DNA of 14,699 bases from Caulobacterales bacterium (GCA_020638525.1 JACKIL010000025.1:1-14699); one strand, 5' to 3'. Positions 1-6,547 are shown, counted from the stretch's first letter. A program made the numbers and translations. The notes: a model not told the origin generated them from the sequence alone.

Positions 1-87
1 TCCGGCACAGGCCGCGAAGGCTCGAAATACGGCCTCGACGATTATCTCAACATCAAATACGCGCTGGTTGGCGGCCTCACGAAATAA
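1..87 (+). CDS. gabD: C-terminal end of succinate-semialdehyde dehydrogenase (aldehyde dehydrogenase family), truncated by window start
   Basis: Reading frame 1 from the first base is open to a TAA at 85-87 and gives 28 residues, SGTGREGSKYGLDDYLNIKY followed by ALVGGLTK. The pattern SGxGREGSxYGxxDYLxxKY is the characteristic C-terminus of GabD-type NAD(P)-dependent succinate-semialdehyde dehydrogenases, which oxidise succinate semialdehyde to succinate at the end of the GABA shunt in the cytoplasm. No catalytic residue lies in this fragment, so the substrate is inferred only from the C-terminal signature; a related glutarate-semialdehyde or other ALDH is the alternative. The convergent bactofilin gene lies 200 bp downstream. 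Confidence 0.75.
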   Translation, partial: SGTGREGSKYGLDDYLNIKYALVGGLTK

Positions 88-160
88 TTCATCCCGGCGC
101 GGACTAACATTTCTTTCCAGAGCGGTCTGCGAGCCGCCGCGGGGTCATTCACGCAATTTT

Positions 161-205
161 CAAAAAAAGAATTCCGGGATCGCTGCTTACGCGGCGCCCC
201 GGAAT
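161..205 (-). terminator. Rho-independent terminator of the bactofilin gene
   Basis: ATTCCGGG (171-178) and CCCGGAAT (198-205) form an 8-bp perfect stem. On the minus strand this hairpin is followed at once by TTC and a run of seven T (complement of the A-run at 162-168), the standard layout of an intrinsic terminator. It lies about 85 nt beyond the bactofilin stop. Read on the plus strand there is no T-run, so it would serve gabD poorly. Confidence 0.6.
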
Positions 206-232
206 ATCAGGATACCCAATCCAAACAAAAGT

Positions 233-275
233 CTCATCCTGAGGCGCGCAGTGCGCGCGCCTTCTGGAAAGACGC
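233..275. repeat. Degenerate copy of the CTCATCCTGAGG dispersed palindromic repeat
   Basis: TCTCATCCTGAGGCGCGC followed by AGTGCGCGCGCC is the left half and loop of the same element seen better at 4736-4815 and 8646-8687. The right arm, which should read like CTCGAAGGATGAG, is here worn to CTTCTGGAAAGACG. It lies in the 200-bp gap between gabD and the bactofilin gene. Confidence 0.5.
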
Positions 276-288
276 AGAAGAATTCGGC

Positions 289-750
289 CTAAGCCGTCGT
301 CTTCGTATTGTTCGTTTCTTCGGTCTTGCGCGCGAACTGATGCACGACGCCTTCGACCGAAACGTCTTCGCGGCGCGTGACGTTCACTTTGCCCATCACT
401 TGCGCGCCATCTGAGATGTTGATGCTCGGCGTTTCGATGTCGCCTTCGACTTTCGCCGAACCTTCAAGCGTCACGCGCTTCTTCGCCTTGATATTGCCTT
501 TGACCTTGCCGCGAATGACAAGCTCGGAGACATTAAGGTCTGCAACGACCGTCGAATTGCGGTCGATCAGCAGGAACTCGTCAGCGACGAGCGCGCCGTT
601 AACGTTCCCATCGAGGCGCGTCGGCCCTGTGCAGACAAGCTTGCCTTCAACCGAACAACCTACGCCCAGCACCGTGCGAACAGCCTTCTTGCCGTCCTCG
701 CCCGCGCCTTTCGCTCCAAATTGAAACACTGCTCCGGATTTCTGCGTCAT
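289..750 (-). CDS. Bactofilin (polymer-forming cytoskeletal protein)
   Basis: The product is 153 aa, a normal length for bactofilins. After a disordered N-terminus (about residues 1-27) comes a repetitive beta-helix core of about 95 residues (SVEGKLVCTGPTRLDGNVNG ... VRGKVKGNIKAKKRVTLEG), with Gly and Val/Ile recurring at short intervals as in the bactofilin domain (PF04519, DUF583). The tail from about residue 135 is charged and Thr/Asn-rich. Family members self-assemble without nucleotide into filaments or membrane-associated sheets that position cell-wall enzymes, stalks or chromosome-segregation proteins. The ATG at 750 is preceded by AAAGGGG at good spacing, which fixes the start. A terminator lies downstream at 161-205, and the upstream SH3b gene ends in its own hairpin, so this gene is probably monocistronic. 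Its role in this organism cannot be told from sequence. Confidence 0.9.
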   Translation of the reverse strand: MTQKSGAVFQFGAKGAGEDGKKAVRTVLGVGCSVEGKLVCTGPTRLDGNVNGALVADEFLLIDRNSTVVADLNVSELVIRGKVKGNIKAKKRVTLEGSAKVEGDIETPSINISDGAQVMGKVNVTRREDVSVEGVVHQFARKTEETNNTKTTA

Positions 751-815
751 GTCGCACCCCTTTCAACGAATGGATTCCCTGAACGGAACCGAAAGGAGCA
801 AGGCTCGGGCCAGCG

Positions 816-851
816 CATAAATATAGGCGCATCGCTTATCAACGATGCGCC
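816..851 (-). terminator. Hairpin terminator downstream of the SH3b gene
   Basis: GGCGCATCG (826-834) and CGATGCGCC (843-851) make a 9-bp perfect stem with an 8-nt loop. On the minus strand it is followed by TATATTTAT. It lies about 35 nt beyond the SH3b stop codon and upstream of the bactofilin gene, so it should separate the two transcription units. Confidence 0.6.
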
Positions 852-885
852 CTGTCTTTAAATTCCGCCCGGCGGCCTGCCAGAA

Positions 886-1542
886 TTAGTGAGGCTGCTT
901 GTTATCCTGCTGGGGCTGACCTTTTTGCGGCTGGCCCTTTTGCTGCTGGTCTTGCTGGCGTCCCTGCGGAGACTGGCCCTGAGGCTGCGACTGACCTTGC
1001 TGATGCTGACCTTGCTGATGCTGACCTTGCTGAGGCTGGCCCTGCTGTTGCTGCTGACCTTGCTGAGGCTGCGCGCGCTGTTGCTGTGTCTGCTGCGATG
1101 ACTGCGACTTTGGCTGCGAAGAACGCCCTTGCGAACCGGGCCCTTCATGTCTGTAACGCTCACGGTCGCTATAGAAATTCGCCCGGCGATAATGATTATC
1201 CCAATAGTCATCAATGTCCCAGCCGAGCACTGAAATCACGACTCTCGCGCCGCTGTCGCGCACGGGGCGATAGCCGCCATCGATCAGGACACTGATATAG
1301 GCGCCGCTCACCCACCCGCGCGCGCCATCATACTCGATGTCACACCAGGTGCGATCGTCCAGACAGCCGATGATGGCAACCTGAACGTCACGCGAAAGCA
1401 CCATGACGACAGGAAAAGCCGTACCCGGCCCGGCGCGCATATTCAAAGACGTGCGGACGTGACCCGGCCCCGGATCGGCCATGGCGGCGCCTGCCGCGAA
1501 CAAACTCAATACCCCGATCAGGGCGCCAATCATTTTTCTCAT
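886..1542 (-). CDS. Secreted SH3b-domain protein with Gln-rich repetitive tail
   Basis: The product is 218 aa from the ATG at 1542, chosen because AGGAG stands about 7 nt upstream and a signal peptide follows at once (MRKMIGALIGVLSLFAAGAAMA, predicted cleavage after residue 22). Residues about 28-85 are a bacterial SH3 (SH3b, type 3) domain: TSLNMRAGPGTAFP, then a Trp-containing WCDIEYDGARGWVSGAYI segment typical of peptidoglycan-associated SH3 modules. Residues 110-135 (DDYWDNHYRRANFYSDRERY) are aromatic/Arg-rich, as often seen after such domains in alphaproteobacteria. From about 137 to the end the chain is low-complexity Gln/Pro/Gly with QPQQGQ and GQHQQ repeats. The protein is likely periplasmic and may bind cell wall; no catalytic domain is present. 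A longer upstream reading exists (to 1692), but that part lacks a signal peptide at its N-terminus and reads as shadow sequence. Confidence 0.82.
   Translation of the reverse strand: MRKMIGALIGVLSLFAAGAAMADPGPGHVRTSLNMRAGPGTAFPVVMVLSRDVQVAIIGCLDDRTWCDIEYDGARGWVSGAYISVLIDGGYRPVRDSGARVVISVLGWDIDDYWDNHYRRANFYSDRERYRHEGPGSQGRSSQPKSQSSQQTQQQRAQPQQGQQQQQGQPQQGQHQQGQHQQGQSQPQGQSPQGRQQDQQQKGQPQKGQPQQDNKQPH
991..1050. repeat. 15-bp tandem repeat inside the SH3b gene tail
   Basis: The plus strand reads CTGACCTTGCTGATG (991-1005), an identical unit (1006-1020), then CTGACCTTGCTGAGG (1021-1035) and CTGGCCCTGCTGTTG (1036-1050). In the gene (minus strand) each unit encodes five residues of the GQHQQ/GQPQQ type. 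Related units continue less regularly on both sides. Such arrays can change length by slippage without frameshift. Confidence 0.85.
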
Positions 1543-1714
1543 CGAAATCTCCTGCTTCGAAATTTCTTCGCTCAAGGGAACAAACGCCGTGAACGCCCGC
1601 TTCCGGCGATCGAATGCGCGGCGATATTGTCGCAGGCCGCTCCGAGACCATTCGCCGCTTGCGAGCGCGCGGCGAACCTTGCAGCATCGCATGAGCGGAA
1701 AGGAGCGAGCGGCG

Positions 1715-3025
1715 ATGGCGCGCCTGCCTGAAAATCATCCATTGCGGTTCGCGCTTAACAATGAAGTGCACGCGCGGCCGCCTGAACCCTTGAGCGCGCC
1801 GGCGAAGATCTCCTGCATCGCGCTCATCACCGGCTGGCCTTATCGCGATGAAGATCGCGCCGTTGTCGCTGAACTCACCGCGCGTTATGGCGCGACGCCG
1901 CCGGGGCCCGGCGTGAAGCATTACAGCGTTGATCTCGGCGACTTCCACCTCGTCTGGGAGCGGCACACGGAATTCACGCGCTACACCTTCATCGTGAAGG
2001 GCGATGCGGAGCACCCGCTTTCGCCGCCCGCCCTCGCCGCAGCTCCAGCGGATTGGGTGGATGCGCTGCCGGGCGACCTTATCCTCGCTGCAAACGCCGC
2101 GCTCGTCGATGAGCTTCCCTGCAATGGCGATTACGCGGAAATCGCCGCGCGCTTCTTTGGCGGCCACGCGCTTGTCGGCTCAAGCGTGACAGGCGGCGCG
2201 GGGCTGGCGCTCACCGATTTCCGCATTCACGCAGACGGCTTCAGCTCTTTCTTGATACAGAACAAATCAATGCCGCCCTGGCACGCCGGGCGCATCGTGC
2301 AGCGCATCCTCGAAATCGAGACCTATCGCGTCATGTCGCTGCTCGCTCTTCCCGTCGCAAACGCGCTCGGCCCCAAGATAACCCAAGCCGAAAAAGAACT
2401 CGCAGAGATCACCGGCGTGATGACGCGCTCGCAAGCAGTGGACGAACCCGCGCTTCTGGAACGGCTGACGCGGCTCGAAGCGCAGATCGAACAGGGGTAC
2501 ACGGAATCGCAATTCCGCTTCGGCGCAGCGAGCGCTTATTACGCGCTCGTTCACCGGCGCATTGGCGAGCTGCGCGAAGAACGCATCAAGGGCATGCAGA
2601 CCTTTCAGGAATTCATCGAGCGCCGGCTTGCGCCCGCGATGAGCACTTGCGCCGCCGCCGAGCGCCGCCAGCAGGCGCTTTCAGACAGAGTCGAGCGCGC
2701 CTCGCAGCTTCTCGCGACGCGCGTGAACCTGACGCTCGAACGCCAGAACCAGACTCTTCTCGACAGCATGAACAAGCGCGCGGAACTGCAGGTGCGCCTG
2801 CAGCGCACGGTCGAGGGCCTCTCCGTCGCGGCGATCACTTATTACATCGTCGGCATCATCGGCTATCTCGCCAAAGGCGCGGAAGCTGCGAACCATGCGA
2901 TCAACGCGTCGCTCATCACAGGCCTCAGCGTTCCAATCGTGGCCGCCTTCGCCGGGTTCGGCCTTTGGCGGCTGCAGCGCGAATTCTCTCGCCAAAACGA
3001 GAAAAAGGGCGAGGAGCGCCCCTGA
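1715..3025 (+). CDS. DUF3422 family membrane-anchored protein
   Basis: The product is 436 aa from the ATG at 1715, preceded by AAAGGAG. An in-frame ATG at 1691 has no ribosome site, and DUF3422 proteins usually begin just before the conserved LPxxHPLRxxLNxEVHARPPEP segment seen here at residues 4-26. Other family hallmarks are FHLVWERHTEFTRYTF, DFRIHADGFSSFLI and GRIVQRILEIETYRVMSLLA. The middle is helical and rich in Glu, Arg and Gln, so probably coiled. The C-terminus has two hydrophobic stretches (about 368-387 and 402-420) and then a short charged cytoplasmic-type tail. The family (COG4949, uncharacterised membrane-anchored protein) has no assigned function that I know of. The gene is divergent from the SH3b gene across a 170-bp gap and is followed 41 bp later by a small lipoprotein gene, likely in one transcript. 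Confidence 0.88.
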   Translation: MARLPENHPLRFALNNEVHARPPEPLSAPAKISCIALITGWPYRDEDRAVVAELTARYGATPPGPGVKHYSVDLGDFHLVWERHTEFTRYTFIVKGDAEHPLSPPALAAAPADWVDALPGDLILAANAALVDELPCNGDYAEIAARFFGGHALVGSSVTGGAGLALTDFRIHADGFSSFLIQNKSMPPWHAGRIVQRILEIETYRVMSLLALPVANALGPKITQAEKELAEITGVMTRSQAVDEPALLERLTRLEAQIEQGYTESQFRFGAASAYYALVHRRIGELREERIKGMQTFQEFIERRLAPAMSTCAAAERRQQALSDRVERASQLLATRVNLTLERQNQTLLDSMNKRAELQVRLQRTVEGLSVAAITYYIVGIIGYLAKGAEAANHAINASLITGLSVPIVAAFAGFGLWRLQREFSRQNEKKGEERP

Positions 3026-3066
3026 GGCGCCCTCATCTCGCCGCCTTCCGGCGCGAGAATGTTCCG

Positions 3067-3303
3067 ATGCAGACGCTCGCCCGCCTCTCCTTGCTCGCCG
3101 CCATCGCCGCGCTCGCAGCTTGCGCGTCGCGCCCTGACGCGAAGCCGGAAGCTGACACGGCCGCGCAGGAAGCCGCCTATCAGCAATGCCTGCAGGACAA
3201 TATGGCCGTCGCCATGGCGTGGGAGGCGATTGAGGAAATGTGCCGTGAACGGACGAGCGGCGAGGACCATCCTCTCGATTATTATCCGCCTGAAGAACCT
3301 TAG
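3067..3303 (+). CDS. Small lipoprotein
   Basis: The product is 78 aa: MQTLARLSLLAAIAALAAC and then a short soluble part. The Leu-Ala-Ala-Cys lipobox places the lipidated Cys at residue 19, so the mature chain is only about 60 residues. That mature part has two further Cys residues (in YQQCLQDN and EEMCRE), which could form a disulfide in the periplasm, and ends in an acidic, Pro-rich tail (DYYPPEEP). The ribosome site before ATG 3067 is weak, and the gene follows the DUF3422 stop by 41 bp, so it is probably read from the same mRNA. It ends 9 bp before the stop codon of the convergent FkbM gene. I do not recognise a family. Confidence 0.72.
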   Translation: MQTLARLSLLAAIAALAACASRPDAKPEADTAAQEAAYQQCLQDNMAVAMAWEAIEEMCRERTSGEDHPLDYYPPEEP

Positions 3304-3312
3304 GGCGGGACC

Positions 3313-4191
3313 CTAGCGGCGCAGCAGCAGAATGTTTTCGTGGCCGTCCTTCGGATCGGTCCAATCGCGCCCGGCGATCGACTGCTTGATCTCGTCGAGC
3401 ACGCCTTGCGTCAACGCCACATAGGCCGCTTCCGGCGGCAGCGCGCGCGCGCCCATCTCGTCGAAGCGCACGACATGGGTGAAGTTCTGCGTCAGCGCCT
3501 TGTCGTATTCTGAAATCCAGTTGCGACCCTTTTCGCCGAAGGGCGAATATTCGAGCAGCATCGCATCCGCCGCCGCGAGGAGCCTCAACGCGCCCGCGAC
3601 GAATTCCGGCTCATAACCCTGAATGTCGAGCTTGATGAGAACGGGCTTTGCGAGCCTTTGCGCATCTTCAATGTCATCAAACCGCACGACCTCCACTTCG
3701 ACGCCGCCCGTCTCCGCCACGCGATGATCGCCGAAATTCTCGCTCGACATGTCGAACTTCACCGTACCCGGACGATCCCCGACAGCGACATGGTGCAGCC
3801 GGTAGGCCTGCGGTGATAAATTGCGAAGGCAGTTCGCCGCGAGAAACCCGAAATTCACCGGGCTCGCATCGACTGCGACGCCGAACGCGCCCGCCTCGCG
3901 CACGACCGGAATGAAAATCATCCCGATATTGGCGCCAACATCGACGAAGGTTCCCGCGCCATAGCGCCGGAAATAGTCGATGCAGATGTTCGCGGTCGCG
4001 CTCTCCCACGCTTCGCCGTGCACATAGCGCCGGAAGATCGTCCAGTCGTTGAGGCTCCCCTCCATCCGCCCGATGGGGCCGTCGACGCTCGCGCCCGTAA
4101 CGCCGAGCGAATTCGCGCTCTCGCGCAGGAGGAAAAATCGCTGCCCCGGGCTGAGGAGGCGCAGCAGGAAGATGGCGAGTTGGCGGATCAT
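3313..4191 (-). CDS. FkbM family SAM-dependent methyltransferase
   Basis: The product is 292 aa. The SAM-binding motif I is FVDVGANIG (residues 82-90), followed by the acidic position VDASP (about 107-111), and FkbM motif LIKLDIQGYEPEFVAGA at 185-201. Family members O-methylate polyketides, sugars or lipid-linked glycans and are common beside surface-polysaccharide genes. The N-terminal 25 residues (MIRQLAIFLLRLLSPGQRFF) are hydrophobic and basic and might associate with the membrane, but there is no clear cleavage site. The start at 4191 has only a poor ribosome site, and a reading frame upstream stops exactly next to it (TGA then ATG), which would suit translational coupling if that frame is coding. 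No glycosyltransferase lies within the window, so the acceptor is unknown. Confidence 0.85.
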   Translation of the reverse strand: MIRQLAIFLLRLLSPGQRFFLLRESANSLGVTGASVDGPIGRMEGSLNDWTIFRRYVHGEAWESATANICIDYFRRYGAGTFVDVGANIGMIFIPVVREAGAFGVAVDASPVNFGFLAANCLRNLSPQAYRLHHVAVGDRPGTVKFDMSSENFGDHRVAETGGVEVEVVRFDDIEDAQRLAKPVLIKLDIQGYEPEFVAGALRLLAAADAMLLEYSPFGEKGRNWISEYDKALTQNFTHVVRFDEMGARALPPEAAYVALTQGVLDEIKQSIAGRDWTDPKDGHENILLLRR

Positions 4192-4553
4192 TCATGCCCC
4201 GAGCGTGCCGTTCGCCCGGGGCTTTACCGCGCTTCGGCGCGGAAGCGAAGGGCCAGTCATCTCGGCATACATCCAGCGGTAAAGAATCATGTATAGATCG
4301 CCTTTCAAGTCGTCGCCCGGGCCTCCAGCCGAGACCGGCGCCCAGCGGGAGAAGCCCGCTCCCACTCCATCAATCGCTTTGCGGCCGGCGCCGTCGTCAG
4401 CGGGCTTTGCGATAGCGTCCACGCAGACGAGATCAGCGAAAAGGGGCGCGAGCGCTTCGCAGCAACGACGTGATGAACAGGTGCAGTAGCTGGTGATGAC
4501 GCCGAAAACGTCATAAGCCGCCGCTCTCTCTTTGCGTCCGCGCCGCCCTCAAA

Positions 4554-4571
4554 ATGTTTCACGTGAAACAT
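4554..4571. other. parS: parS chromosome-partitioning site (ParB binding site)
   Basis: ATGTTTCACGTGAAACAT is a perfect 18-bp palindrome whose 16-bp core, TGTTTCACGTGAAACA (4555-4570), matches the universal chromosomal parS consensus TGTTNCACGTGAAACA at every fixed position. ParB (Spo0J) loads as a CTP-dependent clamp at such sites and spreads; ParA then segregates the origin region. In alphaproteobacteria parS sites cluster within some tens of kilobases of the replication origin, so the window probably lies in the origin-proximal part of the main chromosome (inference). No parA, parB, gidA or gidB gene is present in the window. Confidence 0.93.
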
Positions 4572-4735
4572 GGGGCGCGCTTGCGCCCAGCAATTTCAAC
4601 GGGTTGCGAGCGAAAAGGCGCCTTTCGTTTCCCGGGCGCCGGCCGTTTGGTCGTTGGGCGATTGATCGCTTGCCTGTTTTCTCTCCGTATACGGGCGTTC
4701 GCGCTTCGCTCCGACGAGTGAGCCGCACGCACTCG

Positions 4736-4815
4736 CCTCATCCTGAGGAGCGCGCCACCCCCGGTCCGGCCGGAGACCGGTCCGAAGACAAACACGGCGC
4801 GCGTCTCGAAGGATG
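4736..4815. repeat. CTCATCCTGAGG-type dispersed palindromic repeat, full copy with insert
   Basis: CCTCATCCTGAGGAGCGCGCC (4736-4756, left arm) pairs imperfectly with GGCGCGCGTCTCGAAGGATG (4796-4815, right arm). The loop contains a second small palindrome around CCGGTC...GACCGG. The same arms recur at 8646-8687 and, worn, at 233-275. This element type is widespread in intergenic DNA of Hyphomicrobiales and relatives. Confidence 0.75.
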
Positions 4816-4867
4816 CAATCACACTTCATCGCCGCAATAATACGTCAGCTTTCGACCCCTGGGATAA

Positions 4868-4904
4868 CTATCCCCGAATTCGCGCGGGAGGTGTGGGATG
4901 TTAA
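4868..4904 (+). repeat. Direct repeat copy A (CTATCCCCGAATTCGCGC...)
   Basis: Twenty-nine bases from 4868 to 4896, beginning CTATCCCCGAATTCGCGC and ending GGGAGGTGTGG, are identical to 5800-5828. A further eight match with two mismatches (GATGTTAAC here, CATGTCAAC there). The two copies have the same orientation and bracket the small secreted-protein gene at 5305-5700. Confidence 0.85.
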
Positions 4905-4978
4905 CTAACCAAACGCGGACGGCGCCCGCCAACGCGGGCTGATATGCAGCAAGCCCCCTTCGACCGCTAACGCGGCCA

Positions 4979-5065
4979 CTTCCCCCGCAAGCGGGGGAAG
5001 AACACCCCAACCGCAATCTCTGCGCATTCCTCCCCCGTGAAACGGGGGAGGTGTCACGAAGTGAC
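4979..5065. repeat. Cluster of short perfect palindromes (CTTCCCCCGC / CCTCCCCCGT / GTCAC)
   Basis: Three hairpins follow each other: CTTCCCCCGC-AA-GCGGGGGAAG (4979-5000), CCTCCCCCGT-GAA-ACGGGGGAGG (5029-5051) and GTCAC-GAA-GTGAC (5053-5065). None is followed by a T-run, so they are not typical terminators. They look like parts of a composite intergenic repeat of the kind common in alphaproteobacterial genomes. Confidence 0.75.
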
Positions 5066-5109
5066 GGAGGGGGCGCTGAGCAACCGATAACGCACGGCGC
5101 ATAACGCAG

Positions 5110-5206
5110 CCCGTAGGGCGGATGGAGCGCAGTGCAATCCGCCGCCGCACGGAACCGCAACCGCGAAAACGGCGGATTTCGCCTCACGGCTCATCCGCCC
5201 TACGGG
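5110..5206. repeat. Nested inverted repeat (CCCGTAGGGCGGATG type)
   Basis: CCCGTAGGGCGGATG (5110-5124) is the exact reverse complement of CATCCGCCCTACGGG (5192-5206), a 15-bp outer stem. Inside it, AATCCGCCG (5136-5144) pairs with CGGCGGATT (5170-5178). The whole 97-bp unit folds into one long interrupted hairpin. The motif belongs to another dispersed repeat family frequent in alphaproteobacteria. There is no U-tract, so I do not call it a terminator. Confidence 0.85.
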
Positions 5207-5269
5207 ATTCGGTTGGACGAAGGACAGTCCGGGCTACGCTGGCTGCTATGAAAGCCGACTAATACTTGT

Positions 5270-5298
5270 TATAATTAAAATATCACAAGAATAGTGGA
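5270..5298 (+). promoter_or_regulatory. Possible -10 element and ribosome binding site of the gene at 5305
   Basis: TATAAT at 5270-5275 stands in a short AT-rich patch that contrasts with the repeats before it. A strong ribosome site, GTGGAGGACTT, ends just before ATG 5305. No good -35 hexamer is visible at the right spacing, so the promoter call is tentative while the ribosome site is clear. Confidence 0.4.
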
Positions 5299-5304
5299 GG
5301 ACTT

Positions 5305-5700
5305 ATGTCTGCTCGTAATTTATTCTTGAGTATATGCCTAATGGCCACCTTAGTTAGCTCCGCTTCAGCACAGACTTGGCAAAGCCCGGATTCGTTTTCG
5401 GGAATGAAGTTCCAAGGCTCGTCGACTCCCCAAGGTGCGCCGCCTTGGAATGTCTCAGTTGATTTTGATACCGGCATTGCAACATGGTCAAAGTCTGATG
5501 GAGCGAAGGCGCAGCGCCTTCTATCTCTCAGACTCTCATCCGGCCAACTCGTTGCAATGAAGTTTCAGGCGCATAGCCCTGTGGGTATCCCGGACTTAAT
5601 CTGCATAGGCACCAGCACAGGCAACGCGATTGATATGCAATGCAACTCGAACGCCAGCGCCCCGCCCGAAAAACTTGTTGGAACAATTTCCAAGAAATGA
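5305..5700 (+). CDS. Small secreted protein of unknown function
   Basis: The product is 131 aa. It starts with a signal peptide, MSARNLFLSICLMATLVSSA..., with predicted cleavage after the Ala of SSASA (mature start QTWQSPDSF). The mature part of about 108 residues is Ser/Gly/Pro-rich, with alternating hydrophobic residues (WNVSVDFDTGIATWSKSDG, LVAMKFQA) suggesting beta strands. It has two Cys residues (LICIGTS, MQCNS) that could form a disulfide. The GGAGG ribosome site supports the start. Codon use is more AT-rich than in the flanking core genes and the gene lies between two copies of a direct repeat, so it looks acquired. I do not recognise its family. Confidence 0.72.
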   Translation: MSARNLFLSICLMATLVSSASAQTWQSPDSFSGMKFQGSSTPQGAPPWNVSVDFDTGIATWSKSDGAKAQRLLSLRLSSGQLVAMKFQAHSPVGIPDLICIGTSTGNAIDMQCNSNASAPPEKLVGTISKK

Positions 5701-5762
5701 TTGCGGGAAATGCGTTGGAGCCAACGAATGTAGGCGACTGTTCTTGGCTTGAATAGAATCCG

Positions 5763-5797
5763 AGGGGTGCATCGCGCTTCGCTTGATGCACCCTACT
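5763..5797. repeat. Inverted repeat GGGTGCATC ... GATGCACCC
   Basis: GGGTGCATC (5765-5773) and GATGCACCC (5785-5793) form a 9-bp perfect stem around a GCGCTTCGCTT loop, about 65 bp after the small secreted-protein gene. It could stop transcription weakly but has no T-run. It reads as one more dispersed alphaproteobacterial repeat and directly precedes direct repeat copy B. Confidence 0.65.
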
Positions 5798-5799
5798 TG

Positions 5800-5836
5800 C
5801 TATCCCCGAATTCGCGCGGGAGGTGTGGCATGTCAA
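5800..5836 (+). repeat. Direct repeat copy B (CTATCCCCGAATTCGCGC...)
   Basis: It is identical to 4868-4896 over 29 bases and then continues CATGTCAAC against GATGTTAAC in copy A. It sits between the small secreted-protein gene and the AT-rich minus-strand gene pair. Confidence 0.85.
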
Positions 5837-5902
5837 CTTTTGTGAACGTTGCAGGGCGCGCACACATTTCCAGATTTCACTACAAAGAAAATGTCAACCT
5901 CG

Positions 5903-6523
5903 TTATCTGAGCGCAGCATCAGACCGGAGCCACTGCACCATTGCCGTAACTAAGTCTCGGTAATCTATATCGTTCCTATCGAAGCCCATGCTTACGCAAA
6001 TATCATTTGTTAAGACTGCATCAAAACTCTCGTAGTTTCTCTCAATAACGATCTGTCCTGGAAGATTGTTCTGCGCATTCACGTCAGCCCTCAAGAAATC
6101 ACGAACCCTTCGGATACAATTTACAAAATTTCTCTCATGATGCTTTGGATCCAGCTCATTGATATCCGACAATGCTCGACGAAGACTATGTGCACCGTTT
6201 TCCATTACCAAGAATCTCTTATCACGCCACACAGTCTCACTTCCAACAGCCCGCAGCGCGTAATCAAGCCCTAGCTCAAAAGGCATGTTAAATCGGCAAC
6301 TCCTATCCGACGTTTCACAGGCTGACTTTGAAAGATCATGAATAGATAATCGGCAATCGCCGAGAATATCCAATATTCCGTTGATGCGGTTTTTACCGTC
6401 AGCTAATTCCCATGCACATCTCGGCCGAAAACCACAAATCAAAACAGTGAATAATATTCTTTCAAACAACGGGCGATAACCAAAATCAAATGGACAATTT
6501 ATAAAAACATCATCGTCTTTCAT
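5903..6523 (-). CDS. TIR-like / Rossmann-fold nucleotide-hydrolase-like protein, putative accessory or defence gene
   Basis: The product is 206 aa from the ATG at 6523, with GAGGTG upstream; a GTG at 6535 is the alternative start. The N-terminus MKDDDVFINCPFDFGYRPLF, then GFRPRCAWEL, GDCRLSIHDLS (57-65) and FNMPFELGLDYALR (78-91) form the signature of a widespread uncharacterised bacterial family. The order of a beta strand ending INCPFD, an Ile/His-Asp-Leu-Ser strand and a helix starting PFELG resembles TIR and nucleoside-deoxyribosyltransferase folds. In those folds a Glu at the ELG position (E83 here) is catalytic for cleaving N-glycosidic bonds such as in NAD. That activity is inference, not shown. 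No membrane segment is visible. The gene follows the DUF1508 gene by 24 bp and shares its AT-rich codon use, so the pair probably acts and moves together. Confidence 0.75.
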   Translation of the reverse strand: MKDDDVFINCPFDFGYRPLFERILFTVLICGFRPRCAWELADGKNRINGILDILGDCRLSIHDLSKSACETSDRSCRFNMPFELGLDYALRAVGSETVWRDKRFLVMENGAHSLRRALSDINELDPKHHERNFVNCIRRVRDFLRADVNAQNNLPGQIVIERNYESFDAVLTNDICVSMGFDRNDIDYRDLVTAMVQWLRSDAALR

Positions 6524-6547
6524 TTGGCGCGACACCTCAGCCTTGAA

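Larger units (their letters stand above)
4192..5304. other. 1.1-kb stretch without a convincing gene; holds parS and a cluster of dispersed repeats
   Basis: The only frame of some interest is a minus-strand one, open from about 4548 down to a TGA at 4194-4192 that abuts the FkbM ATG. With a GTG at 4422 it would give 76 aa (C-terminal part DLYMILYRWMYAE...), but it matches nothing I know and its codon use is only moderately typical. The rest contains the parS site at 4554-4571, the repeats listed separately between 4736 and 5206, and the presumptive promoter of the gene at 5305. I see no tRNA or other structured RNA gene. Confidence 0.6.

Noticed and set aside
68..292. 74-codon plus-strand frame overlapping the gabD end and the following gap
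   Set aside because: It runs through the minus-strand terminator and a degenerate repeat, and has no domain or ribosome site.
991..1050. Possible CRISPR array at the tandem repeats
   Set aside because: The units are 15 bp, contiguous, without spacers and in frame within a coding region.
1388..2167. 259-codon minus-strand frame over the SH3b 5' end and DUF3422
   Set aside because: It overlaps two better-supported genes and has no recognisable motif.
4305..4571. Minus-strand frame starting MFHVKHFEGG
   Set aside because: Its start codon and first residues are simply the parS palindrome read as codons; the remainder is low in coding character and overlaps another frame of equal quality.
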